From Chitinispirillaceae bacterium (lineage in GTDB: Bacteria > Fibrobacterota > Chitinivibrionia > Chitinivibrionales > Chitinispirillaceae), in assembly GCA_016929415.1 (NCBI GenBank), contig JAFGIW010000045.1, positions 1 to 64,000 on the forward strand: a stretch of 64,000 nucleotides of DNA, read 5' to 3'. Below the pieces are notes generated by a model. The model searched no databases. It was not told the origin of the DNA and worked only from the letters and a program-made list of their open reading frames with translations. The translations under genes and the position numbers were made by a program. Shown here in pieces: positions 46,701 through 56,005 of the stretch. Each line of letters begins with the position of its first letter. Position 1 is the first letter of the stretch.

Positions 46701-46835
46701 ATGATTCTCAAAGTCATAAAAAGCAAACCGACCATCGAAGGCGCGGGTGTTCATCTCAATCGCGTATTCGGATTCACCGAAACGGGGAGGTTGTATGAAC
46801 TGGCGAGTATTGCAAACAGTAATTCTGCGTTTTAA
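46701..46835 (+). pseudogene. Pirin N-terminal fragment
   Basis: A 44-codon frame, below the ORF-track cut-off, begins MILKVIKSKPTIEGAGVHLN and continues RVFGFTE. This is the opening of pirin-family cupin proteins (typical start SKPTxEGAGVxLxRAFG). It then diverges and stops at 46833-46835. The following cupin strands and metal-binding histidines are absent, so the gene is a relic. AAGGAG at 46673-46678 lies 22 bases upstream, too far to be a normal site. Confidence 0.65.
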
Positions 46836-46869
46836 TCACACTTTCCACAGGAGCCGATACTATGCTTGA

Positions 46870-47016
46870 AAAAGGAGAGCAGCGCCGGATTTTTGGCTTG
46901 TAAGTTCACACGGAGATACGGTCAGGTTAGATTTCGCCGGGAAGAGTTTTGACGCAGACTATTATGAGACCATTAATAAATCGCGGAGAGCAAACGATGT
47001 TCTTGTGTTAGAATAA
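46870..47016 (+). pseudogene. Uncharacterised relic reading frame
   Basis: A 48-codon frame without a start codon, opened by a TGA at 46867, ends at TAA 47014-47016. The peptide (e.g. LDFAGKSFDADYYETINK) has a protein-like look but no recognised family. It lies between the pirin fragment and the convergent unknown gene. With the two relics above it makes the whole 46338-47030 gap a stretch of decayed genes, apart from the STAS gene leader. Confidence 0.25.
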
Positions 47017-47030
47017 TATATCTTGAATTT

Positions 47031-48113
47031 TTATTCGATTACCATATATTCGAGAATGCCGGGTATGCCGACATCGCTTTTATAAAATTTAACTTCCGCG
47101 CGGTAATAGTATACCGTCGGCGCACCGATTACCAGTTTAATAATTGTGCCGAGAATAGGTCCAAGCTCGTCTATGAAGGAGTAACGGCACAGCGGCTCGC
47201 GTGGTATGACAATGAACGAACTGTCATGAGCCGACACTTTCCGCAGAAACGGCATTTTGTATTTCCTTTTCCGTGCGTCGATTTCAAGTTGAATACCCCT
47301 TATCGAAACAGGCTCCCGATCGGGACTTTTCCATATCCATCCCGTGATTGGAGCCTTTTCTTTCGGGGGAGGAAGCCGTATGTTCGCATTGAAACCATGA
47401 TGTGCATCGTATCCGCGGAACGTGAGCCAACCCCGACAGATATCGGACGGAAAGGAGGTCGAACGGGAACTTTCAAGCATTGCAAATGCATCCAGCTGCC
47501 GGGAGGCAATGTCCTTTCGTTTCAATTTTACCCGCGCGGGCATCCAGCGTATCGGAATCATGTACCTGAAAAACCGGCCTTTTACGGTTATTTCAGCATC
47601 GGGCGGGACTACTGCCTCAGGCGTACTTTCGAACAGAACCTCAACCAGCATTTTGTCGTCACCCGCGGTAACCCTTGTCTCGCCGTTTTGCACCGATATC
47701 TCATTCGGTCCGATTCGAAGCGCGTGTTCATCAGGATCGGACACATAACTCCACTCGGCTTTACCGTACTTTTTATTCCAGATTTCAGGCCTGTTCGCTC
47801 CGGAAAGGAAGATGATTTTGCAGGCCCCGTTCCGGTCGCTGATACCGAGATTGGTCAGTATGAACTGGACCTGAATCAATGAACTGTCGTTAAACACCGC
47901 CGTGAGCGTGTGGATTTGAGTAAAGCTTTTACTCTTGACAAATTGTGGTTCGAGCACATCAACGGACGGCCGTACCAGGGATGGGTTTAACAGCATGCAT
48001 AAAATGGGGAAGTAAAGAAATGCGAATGGCGATGCGAGTGAACTTTTATTGAAATTGCCGTGACGCGGGAGCATTCCGAAGAGATATTTATGGTTTGAAT
48101 TGATGGTGTTCAT
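47031..48113 (-). CDS. Exported protein of unknown function, lipocalin-like appearance
   Basis: I do not recognise this 360-residue protein. A hydrophobic segment (LASPFAFLYFPILCMLL) near the N-terminus suggests a membrane anchor or signal. Then come long alternating strands (LIQVQFILTNLGI..CKIIFLSG, EITVKGRFFRYMIPIRWMPARVKLK) and FRGYDAHHGFNANIRLP, faintly like the GYxDHQWG region of CrtC/Svf1-type lipocalin pairs. The start at 48113 (MNTINSNHKY) is chosen because the track start at 48209 lies in the divergent promoter region. It is divergent from the methyltransferase gene by about 180 bases. Confidence 0.55.
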   Translation of the reverse strand: MNTINSNHKYLFGMLPRHGNFNKSSLASPFAFLYFPILCMLLNPSLVRPSVDVLEPQFVKSKSFTQIHTLTAVFNDSSLIQVQFILTNLGISDRNGACKIIFLSGANRPEIWNKKYGKAEWSYVSDPDEHALRIGPNEISVQNGETRVTAGDDKMLVEVLFESTPEAVVPPDAEITVKGRFFRYMIPIRWMPARVKLKRKDIASRQLDAFAMLESSRSTSFPSDICRGWLTFRGYDAHHGFNANIRLPPPKEKAPITGWIWKSPDREPVSIRGIQLEIDARKRKYKMPFLRKVSAHDSSFIVIPREPLCRYSFIDELGPILGTIIKLVIGAPTVYYYRAEVKFYKSDVGIPGILEYMVIE

Positions 48114-48209
48114 GGGTTGTGATGGCCGAGCGCGTAGGGCTACGGGTTGGTCGGGGGTGGAGTGTTGGGAACGGTGGGCAAGTGTGAACTGCCCATTTCC
48201 CGAAACCAC

Positions 48210-48238
48210 TTGTCGAAGTTCTGGGCAAGTTGTACATT
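48210..48238 (+). promoter_or_regulatory. Sigma70-like promoter before the DNA methyltransferase
   Basis: TTGTCG (48210-48215) and TACATT (48233-48238) are separated by 17 bases. They match four and four of six consensus positions. Transcription would begin near 48245, downstream of the track start at 48230. That favours the later start codons at 48269 or 48293. Confidence 0.4.
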
Positions 48239-48292
48239 ATTACAGAAGGATACATCATTGCAGAATCCATGTCTCTTTCTGGGGAATCCCAA

Positions 48293-51190
48293 ATGAAAAA
48301 TAGCAGGTTGGTAATCGAAACAACAACGAAAAAGAAGAAGGCGCTTGACTACGCGCTGAAGGACCGCGGGACGACTTTGACCGAGTGGTTCAATGACAAA
48401 GTGGCTGAAATAGCGGTTGAATATGAGGTGCAGGATTCGACCGCTGCAACCGAGCTGGAAACCTTGTCCGAGCTCGAAAGCAGCTCCGAGATACTGCGTA
48501 GACTGAAGGCCATAGACTGGGATTTCACGGATTCTGATACAACATTCCTTACGCACGGGATTCACCCATACCCGGCAAGATTCATTCCTCAGATTCCGAA
48601 CACCCTAATACGTATGCTGTCGCTCCGCGGAGAGACCGTATGGGACCCATTCGGAGGCTGTGGCACAACGGCCTTGGAGGCAATACGCCTCGGACGAAAT
48701 GCTCTAAGTACAGACCTGAACCCGATTGCCGCTTTGATTGGAAAGGCAAAGTGCACTACGATTTCTGCGGATGATTACGATGAGATTGAAAGGCTCGCGG
48801 ACAGGATAAGACTAATAGTCAGCTCACAAGAAGGACTAGACGAACTGCATGCCAACTCCGCGCAATATGAGGACTATATTCCGCGCATCCCAAATATCGA
48901 GAAGTGGTTTCATCACAATGCAGTAGCGGAGCTTTCCTATCTTCTGCATGCCTTCAGTGGAATCAAGAGTGAAGAGTTCAAGAACGTGGTCCGTGCGGCT
49001 CTTTCGAACATCATTGTAAAGGTTTCGTTCCAGGACAGTGAGACAAGGTATGTAAGCAAATCCCGGCAGGTCGAGAAAGGGGCTACCCTCAGACTATTTG
49101 CTGCCCAACTACTTGCAACAGCGATGAAGATTCGTAATCTTTCAAGCAGCCTTCGTTTCCGCCATGCATCCTTCGAGACCGTGGATCTTCGGAAGACAGA
49201 TAGCATAGGCACTGGTACATACGACCTTGTAGTAACGTCTCCACCATACCCGAACGCCACGGATTATCACCTTTACCACAGGTTCAGGCTATTCTGGCTC
49301 GGATTTGACCCCGCGAAAATGGCCTCGGCAGAAATTGGTAGCCACCTAAGACACCAGAAGCAAAACACAGGTATGGACGAATACCTTGATGAGATTGAGA
49401 GCAGTTTGCGGATAATCCATAAGGGGATTCGTCCGGGCAGAATTGCCGTGCTTGTTCTGGGTGACGGCGTCTTTCATGGGAAGACCTTTGATACAGCGGA
49501 CGCTGTGCGCAATCGGGCGGAGGGTGTAGGGTTTGAAGCGATTGGCATTGTACCAAGGAAAGTCCACTCGACCAAACGCTCATTTATAAATGCGGCACGC
49601 AGACTGAGAGAAGAGAAACTCCTGATTCTTCGGAAGCCCCGGGAAACCGTCCGATTCACATTGCTTAACCCTCCTTATCGGCTTTGGCCCTATGAAGATG
49701 TGCTCAGAAAAAAAGAACTCGGAAGGATGGTGCAAGATGCGGAAATCCGCCAAAACAACGGAACTACATCATTGGTCGCCGACACGCTAGACATAGAGAA
49801 TTTAAGACGGCTGACATTTACGCACGGGTACTGGGCCAGCGAATACACGCGAGAGTCTACTTGGCAGGCAGTACTTGAAAACGGCGATGCGTTCAAAAAC
49901 AATGGAAGGAAGAAAGATCCCAAATACGTTACTCACGGTATTCACGAGTATAAGGGGAAGTTCTATCCACAACTGGCAAAAGCGCTGTTCAACATTGGGG
50001 AAGCGAAGCTTGGGGGTACAGTGCTCGACCCGTTTTGCGGTAGTGGCACAGTTCTGCTTGAAGCCGTGCTGAACGGAATGCACGGATATGGCCTTGACTT
50101 GAATCCACTTGCTGTCAAGATTGCGCGTGCAAAGGCCGGAATTCTCTCTCTGGACCCGACTTTGGTCGACAAGGAGCTTTCTCGCATGATAGGGGAATGC
50201 CAGAAGCTCAAGCCGTCCAAGGACCACATGGTGGTATTCCTTGAAGAAATCGTGTCCGAGCTACATTCTTGGTTTCCGGAACCAGTTCTGGCGAAAATGG
50301 CACCAATACTTGAATACATTCGGCAGCTCGGGGAGCCCCTCCTCCAGGATTTCTTTGAAGTATGTCTTAGCAGCATCGTAAGACAATGCTCACAACAAGA
50401 ACCGAGAGATCTAAGAATCCGGAGAAGGAAGACGCCAATAGATGATGCTCCAGTGTTCGACCTGTATGTCCGAAAGCTAGTAGAGCAAAGAGAGAGACTT
50501 AGAAGATTCGCAAAAAGCCAATCCCGTTGTCCATTCAGTCTTGGACAAGCCATACCCATGCTCGGAGATTCTCGACACGATGTGGATTTGAGACGGGTTG
50601 GTCTTGAAGGCGAGGAGGTCGATTTAGTGGTCACCAGCCCCCCTTACGCCACAGCTCTACCATATATTGACACTGACCGCCTAAGTATGCTCCTGCTCTT
50701 CGGGATGAAATCTGTGGAACGAGCTGGAATTGAAAAAAGCCTAGTTGGTTCAAGAGAAATCGGCAAGCGGGAGAGGTTTGAGCTTGAAAAGATGTTCGAG
50801 GCGCAGGGGGAAAGGGGCCTTGTTTCCAAAGAGGCACAAAACACAATAGACAGAGTACTCAAGCTCAACAGAAAAGGGAATGCCGGATTTCGTAAGCAGA
50901 ACATGGCGGCTTTGCTCTACCGCTATTTCACAGACATGACCAAGGTAATGAAGAATCTGGATGCGGTCGTGAAGCGGGGCGGGTCACTGTTCTTTGTCAT
51001 CGGTGACAACAAGACGACTGCGGGAAAGGAACTCGTTTCCATTCGCAGCGGACAAGTGCTGCAGGAGACTGGGCGTTGGCTGGGCTGGAAAGTCGAGGAG
51101 GTTATCTCGATTACGGTAACGCAAGAGAACAGACTTCACAACAAGAACGGCATCACAGAAAACGAGATAATCTGGTTTCAAAAGCCATAG
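48293..51190 (+). CDS. Double-module amino-type DNA methyltransferase
   Basis: This protein methylates an exocyclic amino group (N4-cytosine or N6-adenine). Two complete catalytic modules are fused. Module 1 has HGIHPYPARF (motif X), DPFGGCGTTALEA (about residue 117, SAM-binding motif I) and VVTSPPYPNATDY (about 315, motif IV). Module 2 has HGIHEYKGKFYPQ (about 549), DPFCGSGTVLLEA (about 580) and VVTSPPYATALPY (about 782). In each, motif I precedes SPPY by about 200 residues, with the likely target-recognition part between. The N-terminal ~45 residues (TTKKKKALDYALKDRGTTLTEWF) look like a ribbon-helix-helix segment. Start at 48293 with GGGGA upstream (alternative 48269). Codon use is richer in AGA/AGG, CTA and ATA than in neighbours. 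It ends one base before the convergent nuclease stop. Confidence 0.88.
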   Translation: MKNSRLVIETTTKKKKALDYALKDRGTTLTEWFNDKVAEIAVEYEVQDSTAATELETLSELESSSEILRRLKAIDWDFTDSDTTFLTHGIHPYPARFIPQIPNTLIRMLSLRGETVWDPFGGCGTTALEAIRLGRNALSTDLNPIAALIGKAKCTTISADDYDEIERLADRIRLIVSSQEGLDELHANSAQYEDYIPRIPNIEKWFHHNAVAELSYLLHAFSGIKSEEFKNVVRAALSNIIVKVSFQDSETRYVSKSRQVEKGATLRLFAAQLLATAMKIRNLSSSLRFRHASFETVDLRKTDSIGTGTYDLVVTSPPYPNATDYHLYHRFRLFWLGFDPAKMASAEIGSHLRHQKQNTGMDEYLDEIESSLRIIHKGIRPGRIAVLVLGDGVFHGKTFDTADAVRNRAEGVGFEAIGIVPRKVHSTKRSFINAARRLREEKLLILRKPRETVRFTLLNPPYRLWPYEDVLRKKELGRMVQDAEIRQNNGTTSLVADTLDIENLRRLTFTHGYWASEYTRESTWQAVLENGDAFKNNGRKKDPKYVTHGIHEYKGKFYPQLAKALFNIGEAKLGGTVLDPFCGSGTVLLEAVLNGMHGYGLDLNPLAVKIARAKAGILSLDPTLVDKELSRMIGECQKLKPSKDHMVVFLEEIVSELHSWFPEPVLAKMAPILEYIRQLGEPLLQDFFEVCLSSIVRQCSQQEPRDLRIRRRKTPIDDAPVFDLYVRKLVEQRERLRRFAKSQSRCPFSLGQAIPMLGDSRHDVDLRRVGLEGEEVDLVVTSPPYATALPYIDTDRLSMLLLFGMKSVERAGIEKSLVGSREIGKRERFELEKMFEAQGERGLVSKEAQNTIDRVLKLNRKGNAGFRKQNMAALLYRYFTDMTKVMKNLDAVVKRGGSLFFVIGDNKTTAGKELVSIRSGQVLQETGRWLGWKVEEVISITVTQENRLHNKNGITENEIIWFQKP

Positions 51191-52420
51191 TCAGAGCCAC
51201 CCGAATTTCCTTGGTTGCGCTTTTCCACCAGATGGCAGAGTCTGGTTGCAGACTGCGAGGTACTCGTCATATTCTTGGCTGCCCGGTGCGAATACATCTA
51301 TGTCATAGTCATATGACGCTGTTGAGTCTGGCTGCCGCATGACGAGGATAGAGTAATTTGGGGCGTTTCTGATAACATCTTGTGGTACTGTGATTCTGAT
51401 TTCGTGTTTGAGCGAGTAGTACACCGTATTCAATCCGAATGCACCATGCCCTGCACATACGTTTCCTGCGGAATCATACACACTAATATTCACCACTGGG
51501 TCTGGGGTGCGCTGAAAGTAAGGGGTGTTCTTGTCAAATTTAGGCTTTGTCCTTCCTTTGAAGGGGTAGCCAAAAAACTGAGGATTCTGGTTGACTGCTA
51601 TTTTACTGAGTAATATCTCTCCATTGTGATGAGGAAATACTTGTATCACAAGTGTCCGCGAGTAGCTTAATGTGGATTCTGCGGCCTTTGTGGTCTTGCG
51701 CTTTCCCTTCTTTGCCGCAGCCTTCGGCGTTGCCTTTTTCGCTGACTCTTCTTTCGGTATTGGGCTGGGCGGGATCAATTTGATATGAGGGAATTTCCCA
51801 AGAGGCTGCCACTCCGCCGTACGCGTCTTGCCATGGTTGGCCGTTTCACCTTGGCGGTTCTTTGTTTCGTCAGCCAATCGGCCCTTCTCTGATAATTCCA
51901 GAAGTGTTTCCGCGTTGAGGTAGAAAGAACACCTCTGTGCATCGTCCCAAATGGCCCTAATATCAGCGACCAGTCTTTCGTTTTCTGGGACACTGCCCTT
52001 TAGCTGCGTGAAGGTTTCGAAGTTAGTTTCCAACCCGCCTATGGTGAGGTTATTCGACCCTATAAATGCGTTGAAATCGTTTGCGCCGTCAAAGAGATAG
52101 ACCTTCGGATGGAACGTTATGTTCATTCTGCTCTCTGAACCTGCTATGCGGCATGTATCGAAATTCTCAAGTGCAAAACGAAGAGCCTGTTCACTTGTTC
52201 CCTTGGCATCTATCCCGATTATTGCCTCAATAGTCTTTCCCTTTCTTCGCCAATCTTGAAACGCCTTCTTCAATCGAACAAGCGGGCCCAGTTTCGCAAA
52301 GGCCACAATCATCCGCAGTGATTCGTAGGCATCTTGTGACAGACAGTCTGCGATTATACGCATCAAGCGAGACGTTCCTGTGGGTTGGTCCGTAGGTTTA
52401 AGAAATGAAATATGTGCCAT
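51191..52420 (-). CDS. PLD-family restriction endonuclease (BfiI/NgoFVII-like)
   Basis: Residues 1-190 are a phospholipase D-type nuclease domain with one HKD half-site: H104-x-K106 in FHPKVYLFDG, then GSNN and ETNFE, the pattern of metal-independent nucleases such as BfiI and NgoFVII that pair as dimers. A basic linker (KKATPKAAAKKGKRKTTKAA, about 225-245) leads to a C-terminal domain (about 255-400) that I do not recognise. By analogy it would bind the recognition sequence, as the B3-like domain does in BfiI. Its stop directly abuts that of the methyltransferase, tail to tail with no spacer. It would cut unmethylated foreign DNA. Confidence 0.82.
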   Translation of the reverse strand: MAHISFLKPTDQPTGTSRLMRIIADCLSQDAYESLRMIVAFAKLGPLVRLKKAFQDWRRKGKTIEAIIGIDAKGTSEQALRFALENFDTCRIAGSESRMNITFHPKVYLFDGANDFNAFIGSNNLTIGGLETNFETFTQLKGSVPENERLVADIRAIWDDAQRCSFYLNAETLLELSEKGRLADETKNRQGETANHGKTRTAEWQPLGKFPHIKLIPPSPIPKEESAKKATPKAAAKKGKRKTTKAAESTLSYSRTLVIQVFPHHNGEILLSKIAVNQNPQFFGYPFKGRTKPKFDKNTPYFQRTPDPVVNISVYDSAGNVCAGHGAFGLNTVYYSLKHEIRITVPQDVIRNAPNYSILVMRQPDSTASYDYDIDVFAPGSQEYDEYLAVCNQTLPSGGKAQPRKFGWL

Positions 52421-52976
52421 TGCTCGAATTCCTTCAGTATGGGCGCCGGGTTTCCAACAAAATACAATACACCTTCAAATTTCTCTGAATTTTGTCATCC
52501 AGCCAGCAATTACCACCAACGTAAACATTTCCCTTATGCCCCTCACACATCCACCATCCCATAGGCACAATATCAGCCTGTTTTACCTACAAGCTGTACA
52601 TCAGAAGGGCTGTGTTTTCATACTATCTTCCTCCGGCCGTATCCTTTTTTCAAACAAATGTATGGTTTATCATCTTCGGCATTGTGTCTTATTCCAGTTT
52701 CTCCATGGGGATGAACAAGAATATTCCGGTAGTGGAAAAAGTCCGGTTGATTTTCAGAGAGGGTAAAGGGATTGCGAATTTCGATCACGGTGTTCCCGCC
52801 ATGGTTGATGGTGGAATAAGGGATGGTAATAATATAGCTCGGGAATGAGTCGGGAGCAATCAAACCAAGCCCCTTCCACCATAAGTGGGGGACCACTGAG
52901 CGGAGTAGCGGCGTCTTCGCCAACGGCGGGGATAGGGGCATGAAGTGTAAAAAAGCCCGTTTTTTTCCTCGACTAG
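52421..52976. other. Gap after the nuclease gene, no clear gene
   Basis: This region has several overlapping frames on both strands (for example 52612-52848 plus, 52618-52983 minus), but none shows a recognisable domain, good ribosome site or consistent codon use. Near 52870-52945 a stretch (CCATAAGTGGGGGACCAC..GAGTAGCGGCGTC) has the look of an intergenic repeat, but no second copy was noticed in the window. Confidence 0.5.
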
Positions 52977-53138
52977 AAGGCACTTCACGATCTCGAACCC
53001 GCGCACACGTGGATCATAGCCCCTGTCGATGCAACCTACCCGCTTTCACCGGATATCACTGTTACCTCATTAACCGGCATTCCCGACGAACCGTTATTCG
53101 GGGAATTGAAGGATCCCGCAGCACTACGGAGGCTGTAA
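52977..53138 (+). pseudogene. C-terminal relic of an unidentified gene
   Basis: A 53-codon frame opens after TAG (52974-52976), has no start codon, and ends at TAA 53136-53138. The peptide (EPAHTWIIAPVDATYPLSPD, LTGIPDEPLFGELKDPAALRRL) is convincingly protein-like and ends as a natural C-terminus would. I cannot name the family. A perfect 7-bp hairpin, GGCTGTA-AAA-TACAGCC (53131-53147), spans the stop codon. Confidence 0.45.
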
Positions 53139-53202
53139 AATACAGCCGGATCAGCCGCGGAAGCTAACCCTACAGGGATTGCGCTCGCTGGTGGATTCAG
53201 GT

Positions 53203-54651
53203 TTAATCCATTCCTTTACGCTTCACACTCCAGTTGGAATGCTTGCAGAGGTGACAGTCGGCACCGTAGAACCACGAACGATACTCCTCATCACCCATAA
53301 GATGATAACGGAACCAGGCAATCGCGGCCTGAACCACATCGTGCGGATTGGTCTTATCTGACAGCATCATTTCAAATCCCCAGTTGCCGTGATCCGCGCT
53401 AAGACATTTACCAAAGAAAACCGGCACGCCGCTGGTTCCGTTGTAGGCGTCCGTAGGATGATCTTCACAACGCGCACCGCTGTACGTATCCTTGCCGCCG
53501 CATATGATGAAGGCCGGTCCTTTCTGATTTGGTGATCCGACCGCACCGCTTATGGATACCGATGTCTTGATAAGCGGGTTCTGGCCGGCTTCACTGGCGC
53601 CATAGCCACCCTGAGAATGACCCGACGCACCGATTTTGTCGGTATCGATTTTCTGATACAGAACATTTGACGAATTATTATTCTGTTTTACCACCCATTC
53701 CGCGACCTGGACCATCTTATTCCTGAACTGGTTTCCTGAATTCCCCCCATCCTGGACATTTCCGGCGGTGCTGGCGATAACCACAAAACCATGTGAGGCC
53801 ATCATGTTAAGTACAGTGGTGTAATTGGATGGACTCCCCCCGGCGCCATGACCCCAGGATATGACTGGATAAAGACAGCCGGTAACCATATCTTTAGGCC
53901 GATATAAAACCGCTCCCTCAACGTTTTCGGAAACAGTTTCGAACGGTCCCTTTTTGGATACATCCGTGGTTGCCCACTTTCCTCCGTTACATGGTCCATT
54001 ACTCTCTTTCTGTAATGTAATTTCCATGTTTTCAATCTGGTAACCGTTAATATCAACTGTTTTGGTGACGTACCCATCTTTCCTTACTTTCAGTTTATCC
54101 CCGTCCTGCTGTGCCTGTTTTGTCAGCAAGGTTCCATTTTTGCCGGAAGGAATGTTGCCGGAAAAATTGAGGTAGAATGCAGGTCCGATGGAGATTAATT
54201 TGCGATTGGTTGAAATATTTCCGATGGTTATAGACAGCATATAGAATCCGGGGCTGAGTACAGGAAGGGTGACATGATGAGTCTGTGCCGTCAGATTATT
54301 CATCGGGATATGCATAACTCTTTGTCCACCTCCATTATAGAGAGAAAACGCTCCTTTTTCCGCATAGCGTGAGAGGGTAAAATAGAGTGATGTTCCCCGG
54401 ATTCCCATCCGGACATCATTTTTTAAATGCAGATTGGAGGGAGCAAGGATGGCAGTGGTGGTGACGAGTTTGAATGCCCCATCAGCTTCGGTAGTGTCGA
54501 CCATTGTCGAATCACTCACCAGGCTTACTATTGCGCCCGCGAGCGGATCTTTGCCGTCAGTAACGGTTCCGGTAATTGAAATATCGGGTTTGGATGCGAA
54601 AAGGACCGTAGCTGCCAGTGCTACAATACTTAACCAATTATGTACAACCAT
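53203..54651 (-). CDS. Secreted cutinase/PETase-like alpha/beta hydrolase
   Basis: A signal peptide (LSIVALAATVLFA) is followed by a carboxypeptidase-regulatory-like module (ISITGTVTDGKDPLAGAIVSLVSD) and a second beta module. The C-terminal ~260 residues form an alpha/beta hydrolase of the dienelactone-hydrolase/cutinase-like type: YPVISWGHGAGGSPSNY (oxyanion region), GASGHSQGGYGA (nucleophile Ser), FIICGGKDTYSG (acid) and SADHGNWG (His). Such enzymes act on polyesters or plant esters. Cys residues near the end (CEDH, CHLC) may form disulphides. I use the ATG at 54651 with GGGGG upstream, not the GTG at 54654. Confidence 0.8.
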   Translation of the reverse strand: MVVHNWLSIVALAATVLFASKPDISITGTVTDGKDPLAGAIVSLVSDSTMVDTTEADGAFKLVTTTAILAPSNLHLKNDVRMGIRGTSLYFTLSRYAEKGAFSLYNGGGQRVMHIPMNNLTAQTHHVTLPVLSPGFYMLSITIGNISTNRKLISIGPAFYLNFSGNIPSGKNGTLLTKQAQQDGDKLKVRKDGYVTKTVDINGYQIENMEITLQKESNGPCNGGKWATTDVSKKGPFETVSENVEGAVLYRPKDMVTGCLYPVISWGHGAGGSPSNYTTVLNMMASHGFVVIASTAGNVQDGGNSGNQFRNKMVQVAEWVVKQNNNSSNVLYQKIDTDKIGASGHSQGGYGASEAGQNPLIKTSVSISGAVGSPNQKGPAFIICGGKDTYSGARCEDHPTDAYNGTSGVPVFFGKCLSADHGNWGFEMMLSDKTNPHDVVQAAIAWFRYHLMGDEEYRSWFYGADCHLCKHSNWSVKRKGMD

Positions 54652-55806
54652 CACGATTCCCCCTTTTAATGAATTTAACAGTGGAGTTTTTGCCGAAATG
54701 ACTATATATCCATAATATAGTTAAGAACGAGGGGGTATATTGAAGCAGTACCATTCCGGTGGAAACAAGAGCTTCACCATGATAGAGGCGAATAAGCAGG
54801 GGCTGCGGTGCGACGGATGCGAGGTGCAGCGAAGAAACGGCTCCAACTTCACGGAGGCAGCGGCCGGAAAGGGAATAGAGTGCGACGCGGTCGTAGGGAA
54901 CCGCGGCGGAAATGAAGAGGATGGAGTGACAAAGTCTATAGCGGACGTAAAAAAACACGGGTGTTGAACCGGAATCGGTTTTGTTCCGCGTCATTTCAGT
55001 ATGAATATTGACTGAAGCTATGCTCCTGCACACTCGTGCTCCGGCGGTCAGGAAACCGCCGCCTACGAACAGGGTCGAGTCTGAAATTGCCAACGCGTTC
55101 ACGACGCCGTTGGTTCCCAGGCCAAGCCTGTTCCATGCGGTGCCGTCCCAGTAGAGCAGATGGTCTACCAATTTTCCGTTGACCAGAGCTCCGGTGCCGC
55201 CGCCGGCGAAAATCGTTCCATTATTGGCGCAGGCAAGCACGCAGGTATAGTAGAGTCCTGGTGATCCGAGCGATGTCCATTGGGTTCCGTTCCATTTTGT
55301 TACGTTGCGTCTGTCGCCCGCATAAATAGTGCCGTTTCTATCATATGCCAGGCATCTTACTACGTCGGGTGCTTGTCCGATCGCGCTCCAGTCGCTGCCG
55401 TCCCACTTTGCTATGTTCTTTACTTCTGCACCGCCCGCAGCGCTGAACACACCGCCGGCAAAAATATTCCCGAGCCGGTCACCGACAAGAGAGAATACCG
55501 TGTCCCTTGGATCGTACATTCCCGCCTTGAGCCGGCTCCAGGTAACACCGTCCTTGCGATATAGGCGGCCGAAGCATTGCCGGCCTGAGTGAAATCTCCG
55601 GCTATATATAACTGACCGTTATGAAAGAGGAGCGTGAAAATAGGGCCGTTCGTCCCTACTATGCCTCCGCTGTTCAGGACTTCCCAATCCTCATCCGTGC
55701 ATAATTGGCTTAAAGGAATAGAAGCCGCTGCAGCCGCACTGAAGTTTGACAGTGCGAAAGAAACAGGCACAATACAAAACCGGATTATTTGCCGGAAATC
55801 AGCCAT
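54638..55806 (-). pseudogene. Frameshifted secreted propeller-like protein
   Basis: Two overlapping frames form one protein. The N-terminal part (55806 to about 55552) has a signal peptide and runs ...GGIVGTNGPIFTLLFHNGQLYIAGDFTQAGNASAAYIAR. The C-terminal part (track start 55519, but the frame is already homologous at YRKDGVTWSRLKAG) continues the same repeat type (NIAKWDGSDWSAIG, LLYWDGTAWNRLG). The join lies near 55551-55557, where GCAAGGACGG would need GCAAGGTGGGACGG or similar, i.e. a missing 1 or 4 bases. It is either a true frameshift or an assembly error. The C-terminus has a sorting-like segment (VALYSLSGRCLREV). The end overlaps the hydrolase start. Confidence 0.75.
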
Positions 55807-56005
55807 ACAACGGGTTCCTGCCTGGGGAAGGGACGAAACGACCGATTGCAGTTTTATTATATAAATCGAAACGATTTTATTCTTACTCCATGACTTTATT
55901 ATTTGAATTTCGATATTGGCATCATTGAGACAATTGTCATGCCGTTTCGCATGATTCGACTATCAAACACGGATCACGCCGAGGAACATCCCGCCCACTT
56001 CAGGC

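Noticed and set aside
52618-52983. Minus-strand ORF of 121 aa in the gap after the nuclease
   Set aside because: No domain, no ribosome site, and overlaps an equally plausible plus-strand frame; left as unassigned sequence.
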